64,000 bases of DNA from NCBI RefSeq assembly GCF_000015165.1, contig NC_009485.1:3140001-3204000 (forward strand), read 5' to 3'. The translations under genes were made by a program, and so were the position numbers. Under the pieces are notes generated by a model. The model did not search any database. It saw only the letters and a list, made by a program, of their open reading frames with translations, and had not been told where the DNA came from. Shown here one piece after another: positions 53,169 through 62,690 of this stretch. Source of the stretch: Bradyrhizobium sp. BTAi1. Lineage in GTDB: Bacteria > Pseudomonadota > Alphaproteobacteria > Rhizobiales > Xanthobacteraceae. The number at the start of each line of letters is the position of its first letter. The stretch's first letter is position 1.

Positions 53169-54752
53169 ATGAACAAGTTTGATCGGCAGAGCCATTATCC
53201 GGCTGCGTCCCAATCCTTGCCCGAAGAGATTGCGGCCGAGCTGGCGGCCATTCCGCCGCAGGTGCAGGCGGTCGAGGACGCCCCGCCGATCGCGCCGCCG
53301 GTGCCGCTGACCCAGACCGAGGTCCGCACGATTCTGATGAGCCTGCTGCTGACGATGTTCCTGGCCGCGCTCGACCAGACGATCGTCGCGACGGCGCTGC
53401 CGACCATCGGCCGCGAGTTCCAGGACGTCACCAATCTCTCATGGGTGATCACCGCCTATCTGCTGGCCTCGACCGCGGTGGCGCCGGTGTTCGGCACGCT
53501 CTGCGACATCTATGGCCGCCGCGCCATGATCATCACGGCGCTCAGCCTGTTCGTCGTCGGCTCTGTGGTCTGCGCGCTGGCGCCGAACATGCCGGTCTTG
53601 ATCCTCGCCCGCGGCCTGCAGGGGCTCGGCGGCGGCGGCATCATGCCGGTGGTCCAGACGGTGATCTCGGACGTGGTCAGCCCCCGCGAGCGCGGTCAGT
53701 ACCAGGCCTATTTCAGTGGTGTCTGGCTGCTCGCCGGCCTGCTCGGGCCGGTTATCGGCGGCTTCTTCGCCGACCACCTGCACTGGTCGATGATCTTCTG
53801 GATCAACGTCCCGCTCGCGATTGCCGCGCTGGCACTGCTGTTGCCCAAGATGGCCCGGCTGCCGGTCTATCACCGGCTGCGCAAGGTCGACTGGGCCGGC
53901 GGCCTGCTGCTGATGGCCTCGGCCGTCGTGTTCATGCTGGTCCTGACCTGGGGCGGCCACCGGCTGGCCTGGTTGTCGCCGACCATTTTGGCGATGATCG
54001 GCAGCGCCGTTGCGCTCGGCCTCGGCTTCGTCTGGCACGCCAAGCGGGCCGATGAGCCGTTCCTGCCGCTGTCGCTGATGGGCGGCACGGTGGTGCCTTA
54101 TGGCATGCTGGCGAGCGGCTGCGCGCTCGGCGCGCTGATCGGGCTGACCGTGCACCTGCCGCTGTATTACGAGCTGGTCTATCATCTGACGCCGAGCCAG
54201 GCCGGTCTTGGCCTGATTCCGATCGCTGCGATCTCGACCTTCGGGGCGGCCATCGCCGGCCGCACCATGGCCCGGGTCAAGCACTACAAGCGCGTCGCCA
54301 TCCTCGGCACCTTCATCGGCACCATCGCGGCCGCGGTCATGACGGTGACCACGCCGTCGCTGTGGGTCCTGCTGGTGCTGCTGTCGGTTTGCGGCATCGG
54401 GCTCGGCACGGCGTTCCCGATTTCGGTGGTGTCGCTGCAGAACGCCGTGGCGCGGTCGCAGATCGGCACCATCACCGGCGCCATGAACTTCTTCCGCTCG
54501 ATGATGTCGTCGTTCACCGTCGCGGCTTTCAGCGCCATCCTGCTGATGGTGCTCGGCGCAGACATCTCGCTGGCGGAGGGGGCGCATGGCGCGGTCAGCG
54601 GCATCGCGGAAGCCGACATGATCTATGCCTTCCGCTTCGTGTTTGCGGCCGCCACCGTGATGCTCGCCTGCGCCTCCGTCTGCATGATCCTGATGGAGGA
54701 GCGGCCGCTGGCCGGCCCGTCGCGCACCGAGCCGGTGGATATGGCGGAGTAA
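53169..54752 (+). CDS. MFS multidrug exporter, DHA2 (EmrB/QacA) family
   Basis: A 527-aa proton-driven exporter with about 14 transmembrane helices. Motif C-like GVWLLAGLLGPVIGGFFAD is near residue 190. Motif D1, LDQTIVATALPTIGREF, is at about 74-90. A-loop DIYGRRAMII and R-x-x-x-G-x-G-GG (RGLQGLGGGGIMPV) are also present. The cytoplasmic N-terminus is unusually long (about 55 residues, Pro/Ala-rich). ATG at 53169 is chosen over one 30 bases upstream. No EmrA adaptor or regulator gene adjoins, so the substrate is open. Confidence 0.93.
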   Translation: MNKFDRQSHYPAASQSLPEEIAAELAAIPPQVQAVEDAPPIAPPVPLTQTEVRTILMSLLLTMFLAALDQTIVATALPTIGREFQDVTNLSWVITAYLLASTAVAPVFGTLCDIYGRRAMIITALSLFVVGSVVCALAPNMPVLILARGLQGLGGGGIMPVVQTVISDVVSPRERGQYQAYFSGVWLLAGLLGPVIGGFFADHLHWSMIFWINVPLAIAALALLLPKMARLPVYHRLRKVDWAGGLLLMASAVVFMLVLTWGGHRLAWLSPTILAMIGSAVALGLGFVWHAKRADEPFLPLSLMGGTVVPYGMLASGCALGALIGLTVHLPLYYELVYHLTPSQAGLGLIPIAAISTFGAAIAGRTMARVKHYKRVAILGTFIGTIAAAVMTVTTPSLWVLLVLLSVCGIGLGTAFPISVVSLQNAVARSQIGTITGAMNFFRSMMSSFTVAAFSAILLMVLGADISLAEGAHGAVSGIAEADMIYAFRFVFAAATVMLACASVCMILMEERPLAGPSRTEPVDMAE

Positions 54753-54756
54753 AACA

Positions 54757-54783
54757 GCGGGACACAGGCTCCGCGCGTCCCGC
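54757..54783. terminator. Hairpin between convergent genes
   Basis: GCGGGAC and GTCCCGC form a seven-bp stem four bases after the MFS gene stop, with A-rich sequence on its left side. It could serve both the MFS gene and the convergent rod/H3TH gene. Confidence 0.5.
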
Positions 54784-54820
54784 AATGAGGGAGGAGCGCC
54801 ACGGGCTCTCCGCGTCGAGT

Positions 54821-56704
54821 TCACTCCCGCGGCTGCACGATCTCGATATTGTCCTGGCCATGCGAGCCGTCGTCGAGCGACGACTTCACCAGACCTGCTT
54901 CGACGCGGCGGGCGAATTCGGTGGTGCCGCCGCTGGCCAGCTCCTCGGCCTGCGCGATCCATTGCTCGCGCTCGATCCGGCCGGCGAAGGCGAGATAGGA
55001 GCCGACCCATTTGGCGTGGTCGGGGGTCCATGCCGCGATCTGCGCGAAGTGCCAGATCCCCAGGCCGTGCAGTCGCGCCTCGTTCTGCTTGCCGATGCCC
55101 TTGATCAGCTTGAGATCATCAGCCTGTCCGCCGCGAGGCGCCGCCAGGCCGAGCGGCCGGCGACCAGCATGGGCGTCCTCGTTCTCGACCGCGGGCGCCA
55201 AATCCGGCAGCTGCGCCAGGAGGGCGTCGGCCTCGTCGCCGCTCAGCGGCGCATCGGCCGTATCATCGATCGTGATGGCCCCTGATTTCACCGCGCTCGA
55301 ATGCGCGGTGTCGAGACCGGCCGCGAGCAGCTTCGCCTGAGCGATCCAGTGCTCGCGCTCGATGCGGCCGGGAAACGCCATGTGATCGCCGACCCAGCTC
55401 GCCTGGCCTGGCGACCATGCCGCGATCTGGCTGAAATGATGCACGCCGATCTCGTTGAGGATGCGCTCGTTCTTCGGGCCGATGCCCTTGATGAGCTTGA
55501 GGTCGTCAGCCGTGCCGTCGGGGGCGGGCAGGGCCGGTGGCCTGTCGTCGGCGGTGACGGTGGTCGGCGCTGAGGCCGCAACTTCGGCCGCAAGCTGGTC
55601 GGCTTCGGCCTCCGCGGCAAGGCGATCCGCCTCAGCCTTTGCTGCGGCGGCTTCCGCGGCCAGGCGATCGGCCTCGGCCTTTGCGGCAGCTTCAGCGGCC
55701 AGTCGATCTGCCTCGGCCTTCGCGGCAGCCTCCGCAGCGAGACGATCCTCCTCAGCCTTTGCGGCAGCCTCCGCGGCCAGTCGATCTGCGTCGGCCTTTG
55801 CCGCAGCTTCAGCAGCCAGTCGGTCCGCCTCGGCCTTTGCCGCAGCTTCAGCGGCCAGTCGATCGGCCTCGGCCTTCGCGGCAGCCTCCGCAGCGAGACG
55901 ATCCGCCTCGGCCTTCGCGGCAGCTTCAGCGGCCAGACGATCGGCCTTGGCCTTCGCGGCAGCCTCCGCAGCGAGACGATCCGCCTCAGCCTTTGCGGCA
56001 GCCTCCGCGGCCAGTCGATCGGCCTCGGCCTTTGCCGCAGCTTCAGCAGCCAGTCGATCGGCCTCGGCCTTTGCCGCAGCTTCAGCAGCCAGTCGATCCG
56101 CCTCTGCCTTTGCGGCAGCTTCAGCGGCCAGGCGATCGGCCTCTGCCTTTGCGGCAGCTTCAGCGGCCAGGCGATCCGCCTCGGCCTTTGCCGCAGCTTC
56201 AGCAGCCAGGCGATCGGCCTCGGCCTTTGCCGCAGCTTCAGCAGCCAGGCGATCCGCCTCTGTCTTTACGGCAGCTTCAGCGGCCAGCCGATCAGCCTCG
56301 ATACTGGCTGCGGCTTGCACGGCCGGCGAAGGGCTGTCTGCCCACGGGCGTGCCGGCGGCGCTGGGGCCGCCGTGAACGCCGCGCTGGTCCCGGGGCCTC
56401 CCGGCGCCATTGCGCTGCTGTCGCCGAGCCCGACATATTCCTTCAACTGTCCGCCGCTCAGGCAGCCGAGCACATAGGCGCTGACCATTAGCAGCGCGAC
56501 CTCGAGCCACAGCCCGGCGCGCCCCGGCAGCACGCTCAGCAATGCCAGAAGGGCGCCGATCCCGAAGGCCAAAGTGGCGGGCAGCAGCCAGCTGCGCAGC
56601 CAGTCCGGGCGCTTGTCGTCCGACCAGCTGTACCAGCCGACGAAGCCGCCGATGACCGCAGCGAGCAGGATCCAGAATAAGAACGTCGTAAGGTCGTACA
56701 TCAT
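54821..56704 (-). CDS. Membrane protein with tandem-repeat helical rod and two H3TH-like domains
   Basis: A 627-aa protein. About three transmembrane helices occupy residues 5-95. A helical rod of about 18 near-identical 13-residue units (KAEADRLAAEAAA) and one variant covers about 130-375; it resembles the TolA rod. Two copies of a helix-hairpin-helix domain follow, each with DDLKLIKGIG, a short N-x-R-L element, FSQIAAW and RIEREQWIAQA (about 395-465 and 535-600). These match COG3743-type H3TH proteins. No nuclease residues are visible. It starts 12 bases after the BON-OmpA gene stop, so both are one operon. Function unknown. Confidence 0.85.
   Translation of the reverse strand: MMYDLTTFLFWILLAAVIGGFVGWYSWSDDKRPDWLRSWLLPATLAFGIGALLALLSVLPGRAGLWLEVALLMVSAYVLGCLSGGQLKEYVGLGDSSAMAPGGPGTSAAFTAAPAPPARPWADSPSPAVQAAASIEADRLAAEAAVKTEADRLAAEAAAKAEADRLAAEAAAKAEADRLAAEAAAKAEADRLAAEAAAKAEADRLAAEAAAKAEADRLAAEAAAKAEADRLAAEAAAKAEADRLAAEAAAKAKADRLAAEAAAKAEADRLAAEAAAKAEADRLAAEAAAKAEADRLAAEAAAKADADRLAAEAAAKAEEDRLAAEAAAKAEADRLAAEAAAKAEADRLAAEAAAAKAEADRLAAEAEADQLAAEVAASAPTTVTADDRPPALPAPDGTADDLKLIKGIGPKNERILNEIGVHHFSQIAAWSPGQASWVGDHMAFPGRIEREHWIAQAKLLAAGLDTAHSSAVKSGAITIDDTADAPLSGDEADALLAQLPDLAPAVENEDAHAGRRPLGLAAPRGGQADDLKLIKGIGKQNEARLHGLGIWHFAQIAAWTPDHAKWVGSYLAFAGRIEREQWIAQAEELASGGTTEFARRVEAGLVKSSLDDGSHGQDNIEIVQPRE
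55577..56313. repeat. Tandem 39-bp repeat array inside the rod gene
   Basis: About 18 units of 39 bases, each coding one 13-residue helix repeat, with third-position changes among units and two irregular units at the C-terminal end. It is coding DNA, not CRISPR, because units join without spacers. Copy number may vary between strains and assembly here could be hard. Confidence 0.9.
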
Positions 56705-56716
56705 GATGTCAGCGCC

Positions 56717-58840
56717 TCACTTCACGACGAATTCGATGCGGCGGTTTTGCGCCCGGCCTTCCGCGGTGTCGTTGGAGGCGATCGGCCGGGTCTGGCCGTA
56801 GCCCGCCGAGGTCATGCGCGAGGTGTCGATGCCGGCCTCGCCGATGTAGCCGACCACGGCCACCGCCCGCCGCTTCGAGAGGTCCATATTGTCCTCCTCG
56901 TCGCCGACATTGTCAGTATGGCCTTCGATCACGATCTCGGCGTCCTTGCAGCGCTGCGCCACGACGACGATGTGGTCGAGCAGCGCCAGCGACTCGCGGC
57001 TGAGCTCGGCGCTGCCGGTATCGAAGCGGATCCGGCCCTTGGCGAGCAGCCCGTTGAAGGCCGGCTGGCAGGCCTCGGTGGGCAGTGGCGGGCTCTCCGG
57101 CTTGAGGCCGATCCTGACGTCCGCGAGCTTGACGTCACCGCCGGCTGCGTCGGTGAGCTCCTTGCGGACCTGCTCGGCCGACTTGTCGTAGATGGCCTCG
57201 CCCTCGATCGTGATGTCAGCGTCTTTCGCGGCGAGCTTGGTCGACCACAGCCGCGCCAGCGCCGGGAACGTCGCCTTGAGCGACGTGACGAACGCCTTCG
57301 GCGCACCGTCAGCGGTTTTCAGGCCGTCCTCGACCGTGTCCGTGACGAAGGCCGCGCTGGCGGCCTCGACGAGATCGCGCCGTGCCGCGTCGTCAGGGAC
57401 GTAGCCGCTCAATCGGACGCGGCCGTCCTGCTTCTGCAGTTCGAACGCGTAAGGCGACACCGGACCGTCGCGCACGTCGACCGCCGCGACCGCAAACGGC
57501 GCGGCGAGCGCGCCGGCGAGCGACTGCCGCACCGCCGCGCCGGTGACGTTGGCCAGTCCGACGCCGCTGAGCGAAATCTGCGCGTCGTTGATTTCGGCGC
57601 GGCCCTGGGCCAGCTTGCCGAGCTCCGTCAGCAGGCTCACGCTCGCTTTGGCGATGTCGCCCTCGGGCGCGCCGCGCGCGATGCCGATCTTGGCCGTGAC
57701 CGTTCTGCCTGCGAATTGTCCATTCGCCGCGGCTGTGATCGCGTCGCGAACGGACGTGCTGGGCGCAAGGCCGGTCAGGGTGAGGCCGGTCGGGCCGAGC
57801 TCCGCCGACAGGCGATAGGGCTTGATCTCAGGCGGCACAATGTCGGCCTTGGCAAGCGTCAGTCCGCTCGGCAGCTTGCCGACGCCGGCCATGGCCTCGT
57901 CATACGCGGCGGGCGAGGGGACCTCGCCAGCGATCGTGTAGTTGGCATCGGAGATGACGACACGTCCGGTACTCAGCCGGGACAGCTCGGCCAGGGCATA
58001 AGTCGTGTACGCACTGAAATCGCCGGACGGCGCGCCGCGTGCGATCTGCATATGATGCATCACCGACGCGCCGGGCCAGGCCTTGGCCGCGGCAGCCTCG
58101 AGCGCGCGCCTGATCGCGTCGTTCGGTACCACGCCGGACATCACGACCGATTGACCCTCGCGGACCGCGCTCCAGATGAACGGCTTGGCCTCGGGCGGCA
58201 GGATCGACACCTTGTCGAGCACGGCGCCGCCCGGCAACTGGCGCATCGCAGCGACGGCCGCCTCATAGATGTCGGACGATGTCGCCGCACCGGCGATCGA
58301 ATAGGCCTTGTCCGCAAGCGCAAAGGTGCCGCCATTGAGCTTGCCGGCCTGCGTCAGTCCATGGCTGGCGATCGCCGCGAAGTCGGCGGGGGCACCCAGG
58401 GCATAGCCGAGGTGGTCGACCACCGCGCCGCTGCCGAGGGCGGCGCGCGCGGTTTTGATGAGGGCCTCGCGGACCGCGGGGGTCGGCACGCCGCCCTCGA
58501 GCACCAGCTGGTTGCCATCGCGCGCGGCGCGGAATGCGTAGGGCTTGGGCGTCGGCAGCTTGTCGTAATTGCCGACGACGAGCCGGACGCCATTCACGGC
58601 TGCGGCGTCGTCCAGCCGGTCCGCCTGCTCTGGACTGAACTCCGGCCCTTCGATGCGAACGTCACGGCCGGCGACCGAGACCTTCAATGCTGCGACGGTA
58701 TCGGGGGCGGCGGACGCGACGGCGGCGCGGGCGCGCGGTGCGATCTCGTCTTCCACCCCGGCGGTCTTGAAGGCGATCGCAACCAGCCACAGCACGGCGA
58801 TAGCGATCAGGCCTGGCCACCATTTCGATGGTTGATGCAT
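56717..58840 (-). CDS. BON-repeat OmpA-family envelope protein
   Basis: A 707-aa protein with an N-terminal membrane anchor (WWPGLIAIAVLWLVAIAF) and no cleavage site in view. Four repeats of a paired BON-like unit follow, each with an ARGAP- or DGAP-type turn then L-x-x-L-x-x-G and a strand ending in S-I/L-x-G. A C-terminal OmpA domain (about 585-705) has IRFDTGSAELS and EIVIEGHTDNVGDEEDNMDLSK followed by RRAVAVVGYI. It can therefore bind peptidoglycan from the inner membrane. The layout recalls mycobacterial ArfA/OmpATb. It is the first gene of a two-gene unit with the rod/H3TH gene. Confidence 0.9.
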   Translation of the reverse strand: MHQPSKWWPGLIAIAVLWLVAIAFKTAGVEDEIAPRARAAVASAAPDTVAALKVSVAGRDVRIEGPEFSPEQADRLDDAAAVNGVRLVVGNYDKLPTPKPYAFRAARDGNQLVLEGGVPTPAVREALIKTARAALGSGAVVDHLGYALGAPADFAAIASHGLTQAGKLNGGTFALADKAYSIAGAATSSDIYEAAVAAMRQLPGGAVLDKVSILPPEAKPFIWSAVREGQSVVMSGVVPNDAIRRALEAAAAKAWPGASVMHHMQIARGAPSGDFSAYTTYALAELSRLSTGRVVISDANYTIAGEVPSPAAYDEAMAGVGKLPSGLTLAKADIVPPEIKPYRLSAELGPTGLTLTGLAPSTSVRDAITAAANGQFAGRTVTAKIGIARGAPEGDIAKASVSLLTELGKLAQGRAEINDAQISLSGVGLANVTGAAVRQSLAGALAAPFAVAAVDVRDGPVSPYAFELQKQDGRVRLSGYVPDDAARRDLVEAASAAFVTDTVEDGLKTADGAPKAFVTSLKATFPALARLWSTKLAAKDADITIEGEAIYDKSAEQVRKELTDAAGGDVKLADVRIGLKPESPPLPTEACQPAFNGLLAKGRIRFDTGSAELSRESLALLDHIVVVAQRCKDAEIVIEGHTDNVGDEEDNMDLSKRRAVAVVGYIGEAGIDTSRMTSAGYGQTRPIASNDTAEGRAQNRRIEFVVK

Positions 58841-59102
58841 GTGAGAGCCCCCGTTTCCCCACCTGCGCCGGGTTCAGTCGGATCAATCCGGCATCGCGAA
58901 CCACGTGATCAGCGTAACAGAATCGGCTTCGAAGACCAGTCGTCCCCGCGTTGTGCCCTTGGCTATTCACAAGCGGGGCTGGCGCCGTGACCTGCAGCTG
59001 CGTTCCTCAAAACCTCGGCCGTTTCTGTTCGACGTTCAAGCCGATGAAGGTGCGATCAAACTGTGACCGTTCGACGACGGAGGCCCGTCAACGTCACGCC
59101 GT

Positions 59103-60704
59103 TCACGGACGCTGTTCTTCCAGCGCCCGCCTGAGCCGGCGAATGATGACGCCGCGGGCGCGATCATCCGCCGCCTGCTCGATGCGCTCGTGAATGTCGA
59201 GCAGCAGGCCCGACATGTCGTTGTGCCAATCAAGCCGCGTCACCGCTTCCGGCGCCAGCCGCCGCCGATGCGCTACGTCCAGCAAGGCCGGCGTCGCGCT
59301 GGTCAGCTCATAGACGTCGTCGAGCAGGGGCGAGAACAGCCTGGCCGACGGCACGATCCGCTCGCCGACCCGCGCCGCCAAGGCGGCAATGGCGGCGTCC
59401 TCGCCATGCGACAGGAACAGGCCGCGCGCGATCGGGCGACGCGCGGCGATCCAGCGCGCGATCTCGGCGCCGTCGGCATGGCCGGAGTAATCGTCGATCA
59501 TGCGGATGCGCGCGGCGACCTTGATCTCCTCGCCCTGGATGCGCACTGCCTTGACGCCGTCCTGCAGGAAGCGCCCGAGCGTGCCGTTCGCCTGATAGCC
59601 GACCAGCAGCACCGTGGCGCGATTGTTCCACAGCCAGCGCTTCAGGTGATGGCGGATGCGCCCGGCGTCGCACATGCCGCTGGCAGCGATGATGATGTGG
59701 AAGCCCGTCAGCTTGGCAATCGCCTTGCTCTCATCCACCGTCTCGGTGAAGCGCAGGTGCGGCGAGGACAGCAACCGGCCGACATCATTGCCGCCGTCGA
59801 GGCTTGCGGCATGGTCGCGAAACACCTCGGTGGCGTGGATGGCGAGCGGTGAATCGAGGAAGATCGGCGCCGACGGAATCTCGCCGCGCTCCATCAGGCC
59901 AACCAGGTCGACGATCAGCTCCTGGGTCCGCTCCACCGCAAAGGCCGGGATCAGCAGCGCGCCCTTGGTCGTGGCGGCGTCGCGCACCTCGCCGGCGAGA
60001 CGGCCTCTGCGCAGCTCCGGCGTCGTCGGTTCGCGGATGCGGTCGCCATAGGTGGCTTCCGAGATCACATAGTCGAACCCTTCAGGCGCCCGGGGATCGG
60101 GCTGCAGCAGCTTGGCATCAGGGCCGACATCGCCGGAGGCGAGCAGCCGCAGCGGCGCACCGTCGGCGCCTTGGCCCGCGAACTCGATCTCGATCGACGC
60201 CGAGCCCAGCAGGTGTCCCGCATTCCAATAGCGGGCGCGCACGCCGGGGATGATCTCGGTCCAGGTCTCGTAGGCGACGGCTTGCAAATATTGCAGCGAG
60301 GCGATCGCGTCGGCCTGGGTGTAGATCGGGGTCACCTCGCCGCGTCCGCGCGCGCTGTTGCGGCGATTCAGCGCCAGCACCTCCTGCTCCTGAATGTTGC
60401 CGGCGTCGGGCAGCATCCAGGAGCAGAGATCGATGGTGCCGCGCGTGGCGAAAATCTTGCCGTCGAAGCCCATGCGCACCAGCTTGGGCAGCAGGCCGCT
60501 ATGGTCGATATGCGCATGCGTCAGCAGCACGGCATCGATGCCCGCCGGGCGGAACGGGAAGTCGCCGTAGTTCAGCTCCTTCAGCGTCTTCTGGCCCTGG
60601 AATAGGCCGCAATCGATCAGGATCTGGCCCTTGTCGGTGCGGACCAGGTAGCACGACCCGGTCACCGTATGGGCGGCACCGCAGAAGCGAAGGGTCACAC
60701 TCAT
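59103..60704 (-). CDS. MBL-fold beta-CASP RNA metallohydrolase
   Basis: A 533-aa enzyme of the metallo-beta-lactamase/beta-CASP group (RNA exonuclease/endonuclease, YSH1-like). Zinc ligands are in LTHAHIDHSGLLPKLV, AGHLLGSASIEIE, the Asp of SGDVG and a late His in LFLSHGED. The beta-CASP part has LLIPAFAVERTQELIVDLV and IIIAASGMCDAGRIRHHL. The last 60 residues are an extra helical tail. ATG at 60704 (MSVTLRF) is chosen because the family N-terminus begins there. Upstream on the same strand, 40 bases away, is the thymidine/AMP phosphorylase homologue, suggesting a nucleotide-salvage or RNA-turnover unit. Confidence 0.92.
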   Translation of the reverse strand: MSVTLRFCGAAHTVTGSCYLVRTDKGQILIDCGLFQGQKTLKELNYGDFPFRPAGIDAVLLTHAHIDHSGLLPKLVRMGFDGKIFATRGTIDLCSWMLPDAGNIQEQEVLALNRRNSARGRGEVTPIYTQADAIASLQYLQAVAYETWTEIIPGVRARYWNAGHLLGSASIEIEFAGQGADGAPLRLLASGDVGPDAKLLQPDPRAPEGFDYVISEATYGDRIREPTTPELRRGRLAGEVRDAATTKGALLIPAFAVERTQELIVDLVGLMERGEIPSAPIFLDSPLAIHATEVFRDHAASLDGGNDVGRLLSSPHLRFTETVDESKAIAKLTGFHIIIAASGMCDAGRIRHHLKRWLWNNRATVLLVGYQANGTLGRFLQDGVKAVRIQGEEIKVAARIRMIDDYSGHADGAEIARWIAARRPIARGLFLSHGEDAAIAALAARVGERIVPSARLFSPLLDDVYELTSATPALLDVAHRRRLAPEAVTRLDWHNDMSGLLLDIHERIEQAADDRARGVIIRRLRRALEEQRP

Positions 60705-60744
60705 GGGGCCTCGCGATCGAAATTGAACAAGGTCTGACGCGCGG

Positions 60745-62280
60745 TCATCGCTGATGGCCGTTCGGTTCGTCGGCGAAGCCGTAACCATGGTCGGCCGCGG
60801 CTGCCGCCACCGCCAGATCATGCTCGGACGGGTCGCAGGTGAACACGCGGTAAAGTGGCTCACCCTGGTCGACCCGGTCGCCGATCTTCTTGAACAGCCT
60901 GATTCCGGCGCCCTTGTTGATCGGTGCGCCGGCGGTGCGCGCCAGGCGATTGAGCCGCAGACAGTCGATCGCCGACACGATGCCGTCGCGACCGGCCTTG
61001 ACGTCGAAGGCGAGGTCGCCGAGTTCGTTCCGGCTCGTTGTCGGCCCCTGGGCATCGATGATCTTTTGCATCTGCTTCAGCGCCGCGCCGCTGTCGAGCA
61101 ACTCCCGCGCCCGTTGATAGCCGGCGCCGCCGCGCAGCTTCGGATCATATTCGAGGAGATGCGCTGCCAGCCGCAGCGACTTCTCGCGCAAATCCGCTGG
61201 CGCGCCCGGCTCATTGCCGAGCACCGCCATCACATCGCGCGCTTCCAGCACCGGGCCGATGCCATTGCCGATCGGTTGGCGGCCGTCGGTCGTGATCACC
61301 TCGACGTTGAGGCCGAAGCGATCGCCGACGAACTCGAACAGCTTGCGCAGGCGCATCGCCTCCGCGCCGCTGCTGAGCTTGGCGGTCGGGCCGACCGGCA
61401 AATCGAGCAGCAGATGCGTGGAGCCGGCCGCGAGCTTCTTCGACAGGATCGAGGCCACCATCTGCTCGCGGGTGTCGAGGCTGAGCGGACGCTCCACCGA
61501 AATCAGGATGTCGTCGGCCGGCGACAGATTCACGTGGCCGCCCCAGATCACGCAGCCATTGCAGGCGGCGACGATGGATTTCATCTCCTCGGCGCCGACA
61601 TTGACCCGTGCCAGCACCTCCATCGTATCAGCGGTGCCGGCCGGGGAGGTGATCGCGCGGGAGGACGTCTTCGGAATGGTCAGGCCGTGGGCGGCGACGA
61701 TCGGCACCACCACCATCGAGGTGCGGTTACCGGGGATGCCGCCGATGCAGTGCTTGTCGACGACCACGGGCTCGGGCCATTTCAGCTGGGTGCCGGCATT
61801 GGCCATGGCGCGCGTCAGGGCCAGCAGTTCGCCCGATGTCATGAAGCTGGCCGAGCCAATAAGGAAGGCCGCAATCTCCATGTCCGAATAGCGGTAGTGA
61901 GCGAGGTCGTCGATGACGGCCGAGATCGCCTGGTCGCTCAATGTCTCGCCGCGGATCTTGGCGCGCACCGCCTCCAGACTGTCAGGCGGGGTCGCCGGCG
62001 AGACGGTCGCGAATGTGCCGGCCGGCTCGGCGAAGCGCCGCAGCGCCGGTTGCGACAGCCCGATCTCGTCCGGCCCGACCAGGGCATCATCGTCGGTAAT
62101 CAGGAGCGTCGCCAACAGCGTGCGCGAATTGCAGCGCAGCTCGACCCGGCTGAAGCCGCTGAACACTTCGGGGCGCAACGCCCGCGACCGGCGTGAGATC
62201 ACGACCACGTTCTCGCGGCCGGTGTCGAGCGCGACGCTGCGGATTTTCAGTTGGGGACGGGCGGAATCGATTGTGCTCAT
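60745..62280 (-). CDS. Thymidine/AMP phosphorylase family protein
   Basis: A 511-aa protein of the DeoA-like thymidine phosphorylase family, in the longer group that includes archaeal AMP phosphorylase. The active-site motif [20 protein letters not shown] takes the place of the KHSxGGVGD of Deo[20 protein letters not shown] and [17 protein letters not shown] segments fit. The N-terminal 85 residues form an extra domain as in AMP phosphorylase. ATG at 62280 (MSTIDSA) is preferred. In archaea the enzyme starts a nucleoside salvage path through ribose bisphosphate; the role in bacteria of this type is less certain. It is followed by the MBL hydrolase gene 40 bases away. Confidence 0.85.
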   Translation of the reverse strand: MSTIDSARPQLKIRSVALDTGRENVVVISRRSRALRPEVFSGFSRVELRCNSRTLLATLLITDDDALVGPDEIGLSQPALRRFAEPAGTFATVSPATPPDSLEAVRAKIRGETLSDQAISAVIDDLAHYRYSDMEIAAFLIGSASFMTSGELLALTRAMANAGTQLKWPEPVVVDKHCIGGIPGNRTSMVVVPIVAAHGLTIPKTSSRAITSPAGTADTMEVLARVNVGAEEMKSIVAACNGCVIWGGHVNLSPADDILISVERPLSLDTREQMVASILSKKLAAGSTHLLLDLPVGPTAKLSSGAEAMRLRKLFEFVGDRFGLNVEVITTDGRQPIGNGIGPVLEARDVMAVLGNEPGAPADLREKSLRLAAHLLEYDPKLRGGAGYQRARELLDSGAALKQMQKIIDAQGPTTSRNELGDLAFDVKAGRDGIVSAIDCLRLNRLARTAGAPINKGAGIRLFKKIGDRVDQGEPLYRVFTCDPSEHDLAVAAAAADHGYGFADEPNGHQR

Positions 62281-62690
62281 GGCGACCAGCATTATCCCTA
62301 GGCCGATCCCCGCCAAGCCCGTTGACCCAGATCATGCCCCGGCCCATCACTTGCCATCACACGGCATCCATCGGGCAAGCCGAATTTTTTCTGAACGTGT
62401 CCGGGCCAAATGCCGGCATTCGGGCCATGCAAGCAGCACGGCCCGAAAGCCGGCATTCGAAAATAAAGCTCAATCAATCCATATATTTGCGGACAGTTTC
62501 GCGTCCGGCCGCCCGGCCAGAAAGGACCAATGGTGCAGGGCCCGGCCTGCTCACGGCGACCCTGCGCTATCTGAGCAGATTAACTGATTGTTCAAGCCGA
62601 TGGCCGAGGGTCGATCCAGGGGCGTCCGTCCCGGCCTGTGTGCGCGCGCCGTTGCGGCGCGTCGATGATCGAGCCCGACCGGAGTGGTAG
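62281..62690. other. Intergenic region before the Flp pilin
   Basis: About 410 bases, AT-rich in 62380-62400 and 62455-62500. It contains the long inverted repeat at 62412-62454. It must hold the promoters of the pilin and of the divergent phosphorylase gene. GAGCAGATTAACTGATTG at 62572-62589 has a single TTAA half site. Confidence 0.5.
62412..62454. repeat. Long inverted repeat upstream of the pilin gene
   Basis: GCCGGCATTCGGGCC and GGCCCGAAAGCCGGC, 15-bp arms with one mismatch and a 13-base loop. It lies 236 bases before the pilin start and 132 before the phosphorylase start on the other strand. A-rich sequence follows on the plus strand. It could end a transcript or be an operator. Confidence 0.65.

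Noticed and set aside
55577..56313. CRISPR-like array
   Set aside because: The 39-bp units join directly with no unique spacers and are translated in frame as a helical repeat.
56747..58990. Very long open frame (about 750 codons) opposite the BON-OmpA gene
   Set aside because: It mirrors a well-supported gene on the other strand. Its translation is arginine-, alanine- and histidine-rich without domains, typical of GC-rich antisense frames.
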